Below, one piece after another: positions 34,999 through 47,400 of a stretch of DNA of 64,000 nt. Position 1 is the stretch's first letter, and each line of letters opens with the position of its first letter. Location of the stretch: contig NC_036447.1 in NCBI RefSeq assembly GCF_002775205.1, positions 24,038,501-24,102,500 on the forward strand, written 5' to 3'. A program made the position numbers and the translations under genes. Under the pieces are notes generated by a model. That model was not told where the DNA came from and made no database searches. It worked only from the letters and a program-made list of their open reading frames with translations. Origin of the DNA: Xiphophorus maculatus (Eukaryota; Chordata; Actinopteri; Cyprinodontiformes; Poeciliidae).

Positions 34999-37900
34999 TC
35001 AGCACTTGGCCTTCTTGCCGTAGCTGTCCACCACCTCCGGCAGGACGCTGTCGTCCTCCTCCACCTGCTCCGTCACCGTCTTCCCAACCAGCTGGAAGAT
35101 GTCCTCTGCCGGGACGCCCATGGGCTCGGCCACTTTCACCGCCAGCATGTCCAGCGTCAGGACCGTTCCCTGGGGGATCTTCACCTTGGCGACCACGGAT
35201 TTGCCCAGCTGGAGGACAAGTAACGACAGGGAGCAACGTTGTTACAGACAATGAAAACGTTCTTCGCCGCCAAACTTTTGCGCGTCTCATCGCAGAGGAG
35301 AAGGTCACACTGACTTTGTCGTGGCACGCCTTCTCGCAGGGCAACATCCGCTTGGCGCCGCTTCCCAGCGCCCGCTCCACCAGACGGACGGAGCGGACCA
35401 GCTCCGCCAGCTCAGAGGGGACCAGCGAGGCCTCGTGGTCGCTCCCCTTCCACGTCTTGTCCAAGGTTACGTGACGCTCGATGACCTTCGCTCCCAGAGC
35501 CACAGCTGCCACCGAGATGCTGATCCCAGACTCGTGACCGGAATACCCGATGGGAATATCGGGAAATTCCTTCTGGTATTCCTGCGGTGAAGAACAGAAA
35601 CACTGTTGTTCTCGACTGATAACATGTATTGTGTCTTCCCTTCTTCTGATACGCCTGTTGCTTTCTTCAGACTCTCCAATATAGTCCCTCGCAAAAGTAT
35701 CCATACGTAAAACACTTTTAGTTTTTTCTTCCTGGTTGCAAACTTTCATCCATTTTACTGACTTTTTACATGATAAACTAACAAAAGAGGCCTATGATAT
35801 TAATTTTGTACCACGCTTTTCAGGTTGTTTTTTCAGGAAAAACTAATCATTTAGAATGAAGGCATCATTTACCTTCTACTTGACAATTATGCGTAACTTT
35901 GTGTTACTTCACGCAAACTCTGAATAAAGTAACTACAAACACAGTGAAGTCTGTGGTTGTAAAGCGTCACCGTGTGCAGCATAGCAAAAAAAAAAAAAAC
36001 AAGCAATTTTTACAACTTAACATTTTTGTTTCACATCATCTGTATCTCCCCACCCAAATGTCACAAGTGGACACATATGGAAAAAAAATAAGATAAAATT
36101 CATTCACCGTGATGACTCTGAGGTTGACATCTTCAGCCTCCAGAGGGTACGCACTGGTGCACTGCAGGATGGCAAAGTTCTGGTTGTGCTGCTTCACCGT
36201 CTTGTAGACGCGACGCATCGTCTCCATCGACTGCATCCCGCTGGACACCACCATGGGACGGCCTGGCGCAAACGACAGGAGAACGTCCTTATAAAAGGCT
36301 TATGTGGCTCCTTAAGGCTGCTTAGGTCCAGGACTTTGATTTCACCAAGAAACAAATATGCTGCAATAAGAAAGACCAGGAACTTAAAAGCGGTTGCTTT
36401 CTTTTAATATAAACAAGAATATCAAACTGTTATTTTTATTTCTATTAAAAGTAAGAAGAAGAAAAACGAGTTCCTCTGTGTTGCCTACTGTACAATATAG
36501 GCTACTTGTCTCATGAGAATAACTAGAAGGAACATATTGTGTCTTTGTAAAAAAAAAAATCTATTCAGCAAAACTTTGTTTAGTTTACAGGTATTTTGAT
36601 GACTGAAGAGGTTAGAGCTTAGTAGCTCAGACAAAAACATTTCCCACGACCTTCTTATGCTTCTTAAAAGCAAAATATTAAGAAATGAGTAATAAATCAA
36701 GACTATTTTGTTTGCTTAAAATGGTCAGTGTTTGAGGTACACCTGAAAATGATGAGAAAAAGTGAACAAAATGAAAAATTAACAAATTTCTGCTGTTTAC
36801 ACTTTATCTTTTCAGCCGTTTAGGAACATTGTTTTTCAAAATGTTGCCCTTTATAAAACAAGCATTACAGGATAGTAGATGTGGCCGTAGCAAACAATAG
36901 TTCTTCTTCTGTGACTTTTCTTGTCAGCTTGGTTTTGTTTGTATACACTGTATACATTGCTAAGAAACAACTGCTTTCAACATTCCTCGAAACCTGAGCA
37001 ACGTTTCTCTCCTATCACACCCAAAGCCTCAGCCTGAAGCAGCAGGTGACGGTCTCACCCTTCTTGGCCGTTTTCTCCAGATAAGGAAAGTTGTTGGTGT
37101 CTCCGGATCCAACTTTGAAGAAAGGCACGTTGAGCTCGTGGAGAAACTCTACTGCCATCTAAAGGACGCAGGCCAGAACTGCAGTTAAATGACCGAACAG
37201 CTCAAATAAGAAAGTAACCCTGGGAACTCAGAGCCGTCTTACCTCATCCATCCCCGAAGCCGTGAAGAAGATCCCCACCTCTGCAGCGTATTTCTGCAGC
37301 TCCCTGTACTGATCATGACTGAACTCCAGGTGGCGCTTGTGTTCGCCATAGGTTTTGCCCCAGGAGTTCTTGGAGGTGTACGGACGCTCCAGGGCTCGCT
37401 TGTTGAATTTGTACTCCAGCTCGCTCTTCTGGAATTTGGCGCAGTCAGCACCGCAGTCCTGAGGAGGCGAATGTGTGAAAATACATCATATATCTTAACT
37501 TTGAACCAAAAAAGTTTCTATGTTTTTATGTAAAAAAGATTTTGTTTGTTTGTTTGTTTTAAAGAGCATAGATTATTGGAGGGCAGGTATTTGGGCAACG
37601 GTTGTAGTTTGGAAGGTGTAATACACACACTTCCACTAGTAAGGCAAGGCAAGGCAAGTTTATTTATATAGCACTTTAAAACAGTACCACTGACCAAAGT
37701 GCTGTACAATCACAAGATTGTACAGCACGAATATATCATGGGCGTAGGTTTGGGTATGGACGGTCGTGACATGTCGCGACCAATATTCAAGGGATATAAA
37801 ATAGTCCCGACCAATTTTTGCCATATAAATTTAAAAAAAAAACCATATGTATTTTTTAACAAAAACAAAATAAATAAACGAAAATCTACACTGATTAGTT

Positions 37901-38006
37901 TAATATTTCAATATACTACACAGTGGTAGCATTCATTTCAAATGCTGGTGAGTTGGTGAGTAAGTTGTAAGGTCCCACCAAAACTTGGACCAAACCTAAG
38001 CCCTTG

Positions 38007-38060
<54 letters not shown>

Positions 38061-38832
38061 CTTAACTGGGGATCCAACAAAAATTAACTTCAATATTTTT
38101 CTAAAAAGTAAAAAATTTATGCATTAAATAAAATGGATTTAAATATTTATATGCCAATTATTTGTTAATTACAGTATTAGAGACACTCTTTAAACCACTA
38201 TTTAATTATTTACATCACTGCTAGGAATACTGTTAGCATGTCGTCTAATCCATCATGAATTAATGTCAGAATTAATTCCACCACATGGAATGAAGCGTGG
38301 AGCTCGATCAAAGAGAAAGAAAGAAAGAAAGACCCGGACTGGTTAAACTAGTACAAAACACACAGCAGTGATGTGTGGCGCTCAGACTGGCCCTTTATGA
38401 TCGCCACACCTGAACCTGTCAGCGTCCTTACAGGTGCAGCGCGCCAGGAAGGAGAGACACAGTTTGAAACTTACAGCATTACTCTGCGTGACAACTTCAT
38501 TGTTGTGAACCAACCAGATATTAAATCCACCGTCTCTATCAGTTTAGCAAATATCCTCCATTCATAAAAACTCGCCAATGCTTTACTCCACTTTTCCCAC
38601 TGATTTCTATTATTAGATCAGCTAAAAGCCGAAGCGTGGGAGAGCTGATAATAATTAGCCTGCACTCAAATCCTTCCAAATAAAGCAAACTTTCGCTCAC
38701 CTTTGCCATTTTAATCATCTTCTTGGCGATCTCGAGGTCTCCCTGGTGGTTCTGTCCAATCTCAGCTATGATGAAACACGGATGTTCTCCTCCGATGGAC
38801 CGACCGGGACACAGCTCAAACTCCAGAGGCAT
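34999..38832 (-). CDS. nans: N-acetylneuraminate-9-phosphate synthase (sialic acid synthase)
   Basis: Cytosolic enzyme condensing ManNAc-6-phosphate with phosphoenolpyruvate to Neu5Ac-9-phosphate, the step after the GNE kinase. Exons in coding order: 38701-38832, 37243-37458, 37059-37158, 36108-36262, 35315-35581, 34999-35208; 359 aa, the same length as human NANS. The TIM-barrel NeuB domain (about 1-285) shows FIIAEIGQNHQGD, CAKFQKSELE, FFTASGMDE, FKVGSGDTNN, SSGMQSM, LQCTSAYP and the metal-binding GYSGHE. The C-terminal SAF/antifreeze-like domain is exon 6 (LGKSVVAKVKIPQGT to the end). An in-frame TTG eight codons upstream is not used; the ATG followed by PLEFELCPGR matches the vertebrate start. 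It sits upstream-adjacent to clta and 17 kb from gne on the same strand. Confidence 0.98.
35209..35314 (-). other. last nans intron (106 bases)
   Basis: Short GT-AG intron between the synthase domain and the SAF-domain exon. The minus-strand open frame runs straight through it without a stop, so retention would stay open. Confidence 0.6.
35640..36000. mobile_element. Tc1-like element end in nans intron 4
   Basis: CCTCGCAAAAGTATCCATAC, then CATCCATTTTACTGACTTTTTACATGATAAACTAACA, matches with changes the teleost Tc1-like word order CTTGCAAAAGTATTCATAC, TATTTTATTGGGATTTTATGTGATAGACCAAC. Only the outer part is seen. Confidence 0.45.
36263..37058 (-). other. nans intron 3
   Basis: About 800 AT-rich bases with no recognisable repeat or gene. 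Confidence 0.5.
37641..37715 (+). repeat. AAGGCAAGGCAAGTTTATTT dispersed teleost repeat
   Basis: AAGGCAAGGCAAGGCAAG then TTTATTTATATAGCACTTTA and CAAAGTGCTGTACA is one of the most frequent teleost dispersed sequences. Confidence 0.65.
37738..37850 (+). repeat. GGCGTAGGTTTGGGTATGG dispersed repeat
   Basis: Word series GGGCGTAGGTTTGG, CATGTCGCGACCAATATTCAAGG, recognised as a dispersed teleost repeat. Its limits are uncertain. Confidence 0.35.
38008..38060. repeat. (AT)n microsatellite
   Basis: About 25 AT units, seen directly. Confidence 0.95.
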
Positions 38833-39000
38833 CTTGGTGGCGCTGGATGGTGACAATCTGTAAAAGAAGAGCGCGGACAGCAGGACGTGCTCTGTTGGCA
38901 GTGCAGCCTAACCCGACCGAGTGGAGTGCTTTGCGTTCAGGAACTACTTCCGCCTTTGTAGAGCGTACGTGTTCCACGTAGCAGCCGGAAGGGTTTTCAA
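38833..39000 (-). promoter_or_regulatory. nans promoter with two ETS-type sites
   Basis: Upstream of the nans ATG, ACTTCCGCC (38946-38954) and GCCGGAAG (38983-38991) are ETS/GABPA-type words on opposite strands, typical of TATA-less housekeeping promoters. The transcription start was not determined. Confidence 0.4.
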
Positions 39001-41214
39001 AGTAAAAGCATGGCCATTCAGGATTTTATTTTTATCTTTAAGCAAAATTATGACAATAATTTAAAGCTGATTGTCTCAAATATTAATATTATTGAAACTA
39101 TATATATACTATATTATAATAACTATTGAAAATATAAAAAAAGAAGCAGAAATGGGGGGGGAATTTTTATTTTTTTTTGTTGCTACGATTGATTGAATGA
39201 ATGAATGAATGAATGGTTGCTAGGTCAAAAGCAAAATGAGCAAAACATGACTTCATTTGGTAATCTGTTGAAAATCATTAAAACATAATACTACTGTCAA
39301 AAATGAACAAAAACATGTTCATTTTTTTTTTGTTTCCACTTTTTTTTTTGTTCCAGATTCCCTGACCTAGAAAAAACTTCACGAAGTTCATCTTTTAGTC
39401 GTTTCAATGTTCTTAGCAGAAACTAACCAATGTTTGAGTCTTGTATTAAAATACTAACTATTCATTTGAGAAAAGGGTAGTGGTGGTGGTGGAGGTGGAG
39501 GGTTGGTAAAAAAAAAAAAAAAAAACAGTATAAATTAAATTTGCATGTCTTTTGCTGTTTGTTGGCTACACTAGTTTTACTATGATAAAATTAAAATTCT
39601 ACTTATTATTTATGACTTATTATGGTTCAAAGGAAACTCTAAACAGGTGGGTTATAGTCTTGATTTAAAGAAACTCGGTGCTTCGACCTCTCTAGTTCTG
39701 ATTTTAAAATAAAAACAAAACAAAACAAAAAAACTCCCCCTAGATTTTTCACTTCCTTTTTTTCCCCCCAACATTGGTGTCTAATAAAAAATCCTTCTTA
39801 TGTCTCGTGGCTCAGTGGAAGAACAGCTGCATCACATACTAAGGTTACACTCCTAGCTGCAGCTGTCCAGGGTTTAGTTGCCTTCCCCTTTTCTCTCTGT
39901 CATTCCTGTGTAGCTACTGAGGTAATAAAGACCACTAGTGCAAAAAATAACTTATTTTGTTTGTTTTGTTTTCTCATAAATTAGATTATAGATTTGTGTC
40001 TCTTTTGCATGTTGTTCATATTTGTTTGGCTTGTCAAGACGTCTGCACCCACCTACTAAACATGTACAGTTTAACATAACTCCAACAAAGAGAAACAAAG
40101 GACACCGTGCCATTACTTTTCTGTCACTATATAATGGCTTCTCCATTATATTGTACATTTGGAATAAGTACAAACACTCTGTCTTAGCAATGTTCTGCAC
40201 AGGAGCAAAGGACTGCACAGGATTCATAACTTCCTTTAGGACTCTATGAAAGCCCCAGTCAGCCATAATTAAAGCAGCCATCGACACTTGGTCGGCTTCT
40301 TTACACATCAATGCAACAGAAACAACACATCAGTGGAAGTGCAGGACAATAAATGAGGGAAGAGAAAAAGTTAATCTATTTCAGATGAAACTGGTCCATT
40401 CATGAAAAACCTACTTGTATTTTAAATACTTATTGTGTTTTTCTTTGCTGATTCCGAATAAGTTAGCTTGTCCTTTCATCAATCTTTGTGCCAGTCTTTC
40501 AGACAAATGCCAGATCTGAATGAAATACTAGTTTTCACTGAAAGTTTTTTTTAAAAAAAGTTACAATGTGTTTTTGATCAAATTGTCAGGTTTTTTTTCT
40601 GTCTCTCATCTACTTTTTCTGTTTTCTTGCCCCTCAAGGTCCTTGTATTTTGGCTACTATGGTTTCAATAGCACGACAGAGCAGCACCATAGTGTGGGAA
40701 AACTACGGTAAGGTCAAAGATTTGGCTCTGCAACATGAATAAGACACATTTCACACATTTCTTTGTACTTGCTCAAAGAGTAGAAAGTCATTAGTCAGAC
40801 AGGTCAGCGCTGTTAAAACTATTTTGCAAAATTAAAGGAGAGATCTTATCTTGATTTAGCCAAACTGGAAAATGACGACTGGTGACTGTGAAACATGGAA
40901 GAAAGAAAGTCTACCAGACAAAACGTACCTTGTTTTAGACACAACAGAACCGGAATAAGCCGAATTAAATGGATAAAATTTAAAAAAACAATGGCGTCAC
41001 ATTATGTTATATTCACTGGACTGCCGGGCAATTTCATAAACCATACTAGATCAATTTTATTTAACCGGGATACGCAGCTATCTGAAAAAGTATTTGGCCA
41101 ACAATAAAAATAAAAAAAAAGTAGATTTCTTTTATTTTTGTCAGTTTTGGTCCTCCATAGCTGATAAACACGCATTAAGTAGGACGATATTGACACGTAG
41201 AAGCAAAAAACATT
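39001..41214. other. nans to clta intergenic region
   Basis: AT-rich. Contains a (GAAT)n run (about 39195-39217), poly(A) and poly(T) tracts, and a tRNA-derived SINE (39801-39948). No gene could be supported. Confidence 0.5.
39801..39948 (+). mobile_element. tRNA-derived SINE
   Basis: TCTCGTGGCTCAGTGGAAGA is an A-box-like head, GCTGTCCAGGGTTTAGTTGCC lies in the B-box position, and the tail CTGTCATTCCTGTGTAGCTA then AATAAAGACCACTAGTGCAAAAAA is typical of teleost SINEs. Confidence 0.6.
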
Positions 41215-42719
41215 TTCCCCAAGTAATTTATTCATATTTTTTATTCCTTGATGCCAAGACTTCCTTGTCCAGGAAGTGGGGGAGCATGAGCGAGTCGTGC
41301 CCAACATGGTGGACAACTAGGGGAAGACGGCCAAGTATTAAGTTTGATTTGAAAAAAAAAAAAAAAAAATACTTAGTTTGGCATTTTCTGGATAGCATCA
41401 TTTGGATAGGGTCCAAAGTTACCATGGATTTTCATTATTTTCTTCTGTGTCAAATTTGACATGAATAGTCAGACATTTGGAAAAGGTTCAGAGTAAAAGA
41501 AGTTGTCAAATCAGGTTTGATAAATGATTTTCTGCCTTTTCTATAGACTTAAAAACTAAAAAATGCCCAAAATGTTTTTCCAAGATGATTCCAAAACCTT
41601 GGTCATAGTTTCATCTCTTTGCTGGACATAAACTTTTACAAATTCACTTTGTAGTCTAAAAAGTACTTTGTCAATTGTTTAAGTCTAAGAGTGATAAGTC
41701 CGGTGCCATCAGCATTTGTCATATTAAGGATACTACACATATGATATTGAGACATTTGTAACTGAGCTCCAGTCTCCATATACAGTAATAAGCAGAAAAA
41801 TGACAGGACAGCAAAGTTCTCATCCTCTTTTTTTTTTTTACTTGTACTGAAATCAAATGGACAATGAATACACATGGTCAAGGAACAACTAGCTAGTATC
41901 TAGTCTTTAAAACCACAATGGTCTAATTTTAGTGACATAAATGTTTATATACTGTATACATAGCCTTCTGTATATGTACATAGGTACACTCAAAGTACAT
42001 ACACACACTGTTAGGGTTTCAACACCCATACAAACAGGTCACACGTTTTGTAATGATTGGACTTCCTTCACTTCTGACTGGATGAGGGGAAAAAAGTTTC
42101 CAAAAAAAAAGAAAAAATGCATAGATTGGAAATTTGAACACAATATGCCACAATGAAGCACTGCACAGAGTAAAGTACACTGGATTTGGAGTTTGGTCCC
42201 CCCCAAAAAAAGAAAGATAAGAAATACAAAACGGACACTAATACTTCACTAAAAGGAGGACAGGAAGTGATATGTTGGAGGGCAAACGACGGATCGACAT
42301 GTTGAGGTTATACAACAGCATTCTGATATTGTTTGGAGGCGACGGAGGATGTAGTGTAGCTGTAAGCCTTAAAAAAATACAAACATCAATCTTTCCCTTT
42401 TAGTGTCCCAACTCACCATCCTTTACAGTGTTACGAAGGACCACAGACCAAACACTTTGGTCAAATCCAACGAGACTTCAACATGGGGCCACAAAACGTG
42501 AGGTTTCGACTAGTCTGAGGTGGAAAGACGGAAAGCTTTCAAAGGGGTCAGAGAAGTGATAATCTCTACAGGCCTGTGTGAAAATGGAAACCCGGGCTGT
42601 CCCCCTTCACCTTCGAAGACAAAAGATGTGGATTCAGTAGTTGGCGTGTGAGGTGGAAAAATAAAAACAAAAAGAAAGGAAAACATGACATGGAATGGAC
42701 TTCCCCAGATCTCTGGCCT
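41215..42719 (-). other. probable clta 3' UTR
   Basis: On minus, the first strong AATAAA past the clta stop lies at 41224-41229, which would give a 3' UTR of about 1.5 kb. No competing gene is seen. The minus frame at 41228-41425 ending in KEVLASRNKKYE is not a recognised protein. Length is inferred only. Confidence 0.35.
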
Positions 42720-44398
42720 CTAACGGACCAGCGGGGACTGCTTTAGGGAGATGAGGACGGAGCGCATGCGGGACACGTCTTTGGCCTGCTTGCTGGACTT
42801 GGGGTTGAAGTCGCAGAGCCGAGCCACCCGCTCCCACTCTGTGCCGGGGTTGTTCTCGTCCAGATCCGAAATCATCGCTTCCTCGGCCGCCCTGATGAGA
42901 GGAGGAGAAGGTGGAAGAGGAAGGGGAAAAACGGGTCGGTCAGTGGAGGAAGAAGTGAAAAATCCCCAAAAAACAACAAACAACGTGAGAAAGTCCTCTG
43001 CAGAGAGCCAACACAGGTTTATGCTGGGTCACCTTCATGTAAGGAGTGCACCGATTGGCCTGTCCTAACAAGCAATAAATCAATTAATCAGCTGGTAAGT
43101 TAAAACAAACTCAATTTTTATTTCTATGATTTATCATTTCTCTTTCTTTCTACCAAAAACTAGATGACAAGTTTTCAGTCTGGAGCTTTCGTCACAAGTC
43201 CTACTTTTGCAAGACAATTTTGCCTACAGAGACTTCATAATTAATTTTATTTGTTGTTCTTGTTTTTTTATTTATTCTGGTTATTCAAAATGCCTTCCAG
43301 TTTTAGTGCTAAATGTTCACTGGTATTTAAAACTTATTGATCTTTGAGAATGTGTTCCTGCATCATCATGTATGCCATTAATGGTAATTGAAATAAGCAA
43401 TAATATTGTTTTGAGACCAATTGTTATTGCGATAACTTATGGTACAATTTTATCGTCCAGGAAAAAGTGTCATCACGACAGGCCTATGCACCGACTCCTT
43501 TTTTCTGACTGATTGCTGATCTCTAAAAAGTCTCAATTGCCAACTCCAATTTTGGCCAATACTGTTTTGTTTTGTTTTTTTCTTTAAAAAGTTGCTGAAT
43601 ATAGCAACTTGTTACTAATTATTGTGATTATTGTTTAACCACACACCTGCAGGCTAGAGTCTCTGGCAGCAGTTCAAAAGGGAACAGTGGCCGACTTTTT
43701 GAAATTTGCAGAAGTAGTCAAGTATCGACTGATAACCAATCACCCAAAATTATTGGGATCGATTTATCATCCAACTGGCTTATCGGTGCACCCATGCTTC
43801 ATTCTGCTTTAGCTCCTCACTTTTGACATTTTGCTCAAAACTTTTAGATCCGACAGGAGGATTTCTCAACTTTTGGCTGGGTTGGACTGTTCGCTCTGCA
43901 GAGTCGGCCTCAGCACAGGTTAGTCCCATCATAAATATCAAGTTTAATTACACCCACAGCCTTACTGTCTGCAACACGGCCGCGCCTTTGCTCACACATA
44001 ACACCGCAATTACCCGACTCGTCAGACAAGCCACAACACCAAGCAGAGGTACAATACCACCGATTAAAGAAAATCATCAAAAAGGAAGACAAACTTAGCC
44101 AAAATAAATAAAAGGCTGAAAAAGAGTTTTAGCTGGTTAAACACGATTAACTCATACAAATACGCTAAAGCTTGCCTGGTGGGTGCACATTTGATAAAAA
44201 AATCTCACCCAGGTAGAGAACATTCATTAAATATATGACCAATAGCAGAAAGCTTTGGCTTCCCCCCCCCTTTTTCTTTAACCAAGCTACTGCGACTTAG
44301 CCATGCGCTGTGCTGCGGCAAAGGAGCAGGTATGGTTTTCTTTCATCTTGTGTGTGAAAAAACTAAACGGACATATCTGAAAACGGACTGAAAAGTGT

Positions 44399-44442
<44 letters not shown>

Positions 44443-47400
44443 CTGTATATATATATATATAAAATAAAGTTAATCACCAAGACCTTTTGAGATCCAATCC
44501 AGGCTATGAAAAAAAAAACCCAAACTGTCCTAACACCCACCCACATAATACCACCCCCAGAGTTGATCTTTATTTACACTGATTTACTCGGAGTTCCCAC
44601 ACTGTCCGTAAACACAAATTCAGCTCAAAATAATAATAATGATAAAAAAAGTAAACACAGTAAAATGGGGGATGGGAAACTAACCAACATTCACCGTCAC
44701 AACCATCTACCAAACACAAGAGACTAGAAGGACAACGACGTCAAAGAAGGGACATTACAGCAATCAGTGGAGCTAAAAGACGAAGCAACTAAACTGAACA
44801 ACAAATAAGAAAGAAAAAAAGGAACAGTCACAAGATGGATTCCATCCTCAAAAATATCAAATACTTAAAAGTTTCTGGGGTTTCGTTTGTTTACTTAACT
44901 GGTCTAGGCGGTAGCAAGGATGGTTAATGTGTGTGCTTTGAGGTGCAGAGGAAAAGAAAACAGGGAGAAACAGTTTCACCGGTCAGAATTCAAAAGAGAG
45001 AGAGAGAGAGAGAAGGAGAGAAGGAGAGGGGCGAGTGAAATGAAAGACAAAAATTAGCTCATTGCAGATGTGGAAGCCAAACATGCCAAAGCGACAGTTT
45101 TCTTTATTCTTCCTACAGAAATCATTTCTGTGCAGCTTTTGGTTCAGTAAGCAAAAAACTATTTGCCAATGAATTGAAATTTGTGTGAGAACATTTTATC
45201 CAGCTCTCACCACGCCGACTGTCAATCAGCCTCATACAGGTCAGAGCTCTGAGGTCAAGTCCAAACCAAAGGCTGCACATGTCTATGGCATATCAACCCG
45301 TTTCACAGCAGATACTTTGAGCTAGGAGTATTAAAGTGGGCTGCATCCCACCTCAGCACCCCCACATGCTGATTTGATGTGCAAAACAAACCTTCCATAA
45401 AGTGGTAATCAGCCCCCTGTAATACTAGAGATGCACCAATCAGAGATGAGTGGCTCATTTTCAATCGGTTTCTTCCTAAAACCTTGACATCCTGAAGCTG
45501 ACTTTAGTACATTTTGATTTTCCTTCACAAAACTAATACAAAATGTCAAAGAACGGCACTGAAAACCTTCTTCTAGCCACGAGTGGTCATCAGCGATTAA
45601 TCATGGATTGATCCGTTATTGAAATCTTCTACTAATTTAGCAATCAATTAATCATTATCTGGAGTACGCAGACTCTTAAAAATGGCCACCTGCTAAAAGA
45701 AAAAACACTCAGAGAAATGATTCATCCAAAACTGTACATATGTGCAAACTGCAAAGACAAAAATACTTCTTTGTCTACAAATATGTTCTACCTAGTTTGA
45801 GCTTCAACTGGTTCAAATTATGTAAAAACATAAAGAAAAAAAAACAACATTTTAAGCTCCCTTTGCTATTCAATTAATCAAAATAAGTTAGCAGTATTTT
45901 TTAGCAACAGATGCATCCTTTGCCACAAATAATCAAGCATTCACTAAAGGAATACTGTGTTGTTGAATTTTAGGCCATGCCATTTTCATTTTACAAAAAT
46001 GTGCTTGTTTACATCTTTTAATGCATTTCTAATATTGGGGGGGGGGGGGACTAGTAGTCAAATGAAAAGTCTGCAGAATGTGCAGATTTATTTCAATATA
46101 ACTGATAACTAAAATAATCACTAGTTGCAGCCATAAACAGGCGGTTAAAAGCTCAAAACATTTCTTTAATCAGCTCCCTAACACTCTTCTCAAAGTGTCA
46201 CTCACTCTCACAACCTCAAGACACGTCTCCACGCGTTTAAAAAGTTTGGTTTATTTCCCCTAAATATTCGTCAATCTTTCTGACATCTTTCTTAAACTTC
46301 TACATCTGTGTGAACTCACTGATCAGACATAGTTTGGATCTTTGAGTCACTACCCGCCTTTTCTCCGGTTCGGGCTCGTCAAGATGAAAATCGATCAAAT
46401 CCAGCCACCAATCAAATTCCTGGTGCATCTCGAAATAAGACGACTTCAGCCATCCCATTTCACCTTCAATTATCTGCCATGAAATTCCACTATCAGCACG
46501 TCAGCAGCTACAAAACACATTTCTAAAACAGCATGAGAGCTGTCTTGTTTGAAGCAGTTGTCTGTTTGTCATGAAGCAAAGTTATCTTGAAGGTGCGGGA
46601 AGTTTAATCTAAAACGTTATAAAGCTACATTATATTGAACTACAGCGCAATAAAGTTTAAAAATACACCAAAAGGTGAACAAATTGATCATCTACAACAT
46701 CACGGACTGATTAATGCAAACGCACAACTGCTTCAAGCGAATCCTTAAGCACCCTACTCCTCAGTAAGTTTACGTCAAAGAGAAAATGTAAAAGAAAAAA
46801 CATGAAAACACTTTATTTTGAAACAAAAACAGAAGCAAATTATTGTTGGTAAGGTTTCCTATATCCTGATGCAACTTCAAGGGAAAACAGCACAGGTGTG
46901 AGTGATGAACAGAGAATGAAAACAAGCAGTTTTGGAAGAATGGAGACGATCTGGATGAATGTGACTGACGACTTGTGAGGCATGTTTTAATGTTGAAGTG
47001 GACCGAAACTAAAGGGCCGACGTATTAAAGCTACGGAAAGAAGAAGAACAAAAATGGATGCAGTTTTCCTTTTAATTGGCTAATTAGTCAAAAACTTTAC
47101 TCTCGACTTTGACTCGTGTATTCCAACCTCTGAACAGTTTGAGCACGTTCTCATTACGGCTGACACGATCAAATTAATCGTGATTAAGCGATTAATGAAA
47201 TAATCGTCACCTAATTTAGTAATAGATTAATTGTTAACTGGAGTACACAGACTCTAAAAGAGGCCATTTACTGAATTTGCAGTCAGGGCAGTAAGTAAGC
47301 CAAAACTGTGCAAAAAGATAAAATACATTTTGTATTTGCGATGAGACTTTGTGTTGTCTGCAAATCTCTTTTACCCAGAACTTCTCAATCACATTTTTAG

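Larger units (their letters stand above)
37459..38700 (-). other. nans intron 1 with repeats
   Basis: Holds an AAGGCAAGGC-type repeat (37641-37715), a GGCGTAGGTTTGGGTATGGAC-type repeat (about 37738-37850) and an (AT)n tract (38008-38060). Nothing coding was recognised. Confidence 0.55.

Noticed and set aside
34959-35474. 171-codon Pro/Ser-rich open frame on plus
   Set aside because: Antisense shadow of the last two nans exons. GC-rich coding sequence keeps the opposite strand open.
38833-38856. N-terminal extension of nans by eight residues
   Set aside because: It would start at TTG. The ATG at 38832 matches the vertebrate NANS start.
41228-41425. 66-codon minus frame ending KEVLASRNKKYE as a separate gene
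   Set aside because: It falls in the probable clta 3' UTR, has a poly-Phe run from a poly(A) tract and no recognised domain.
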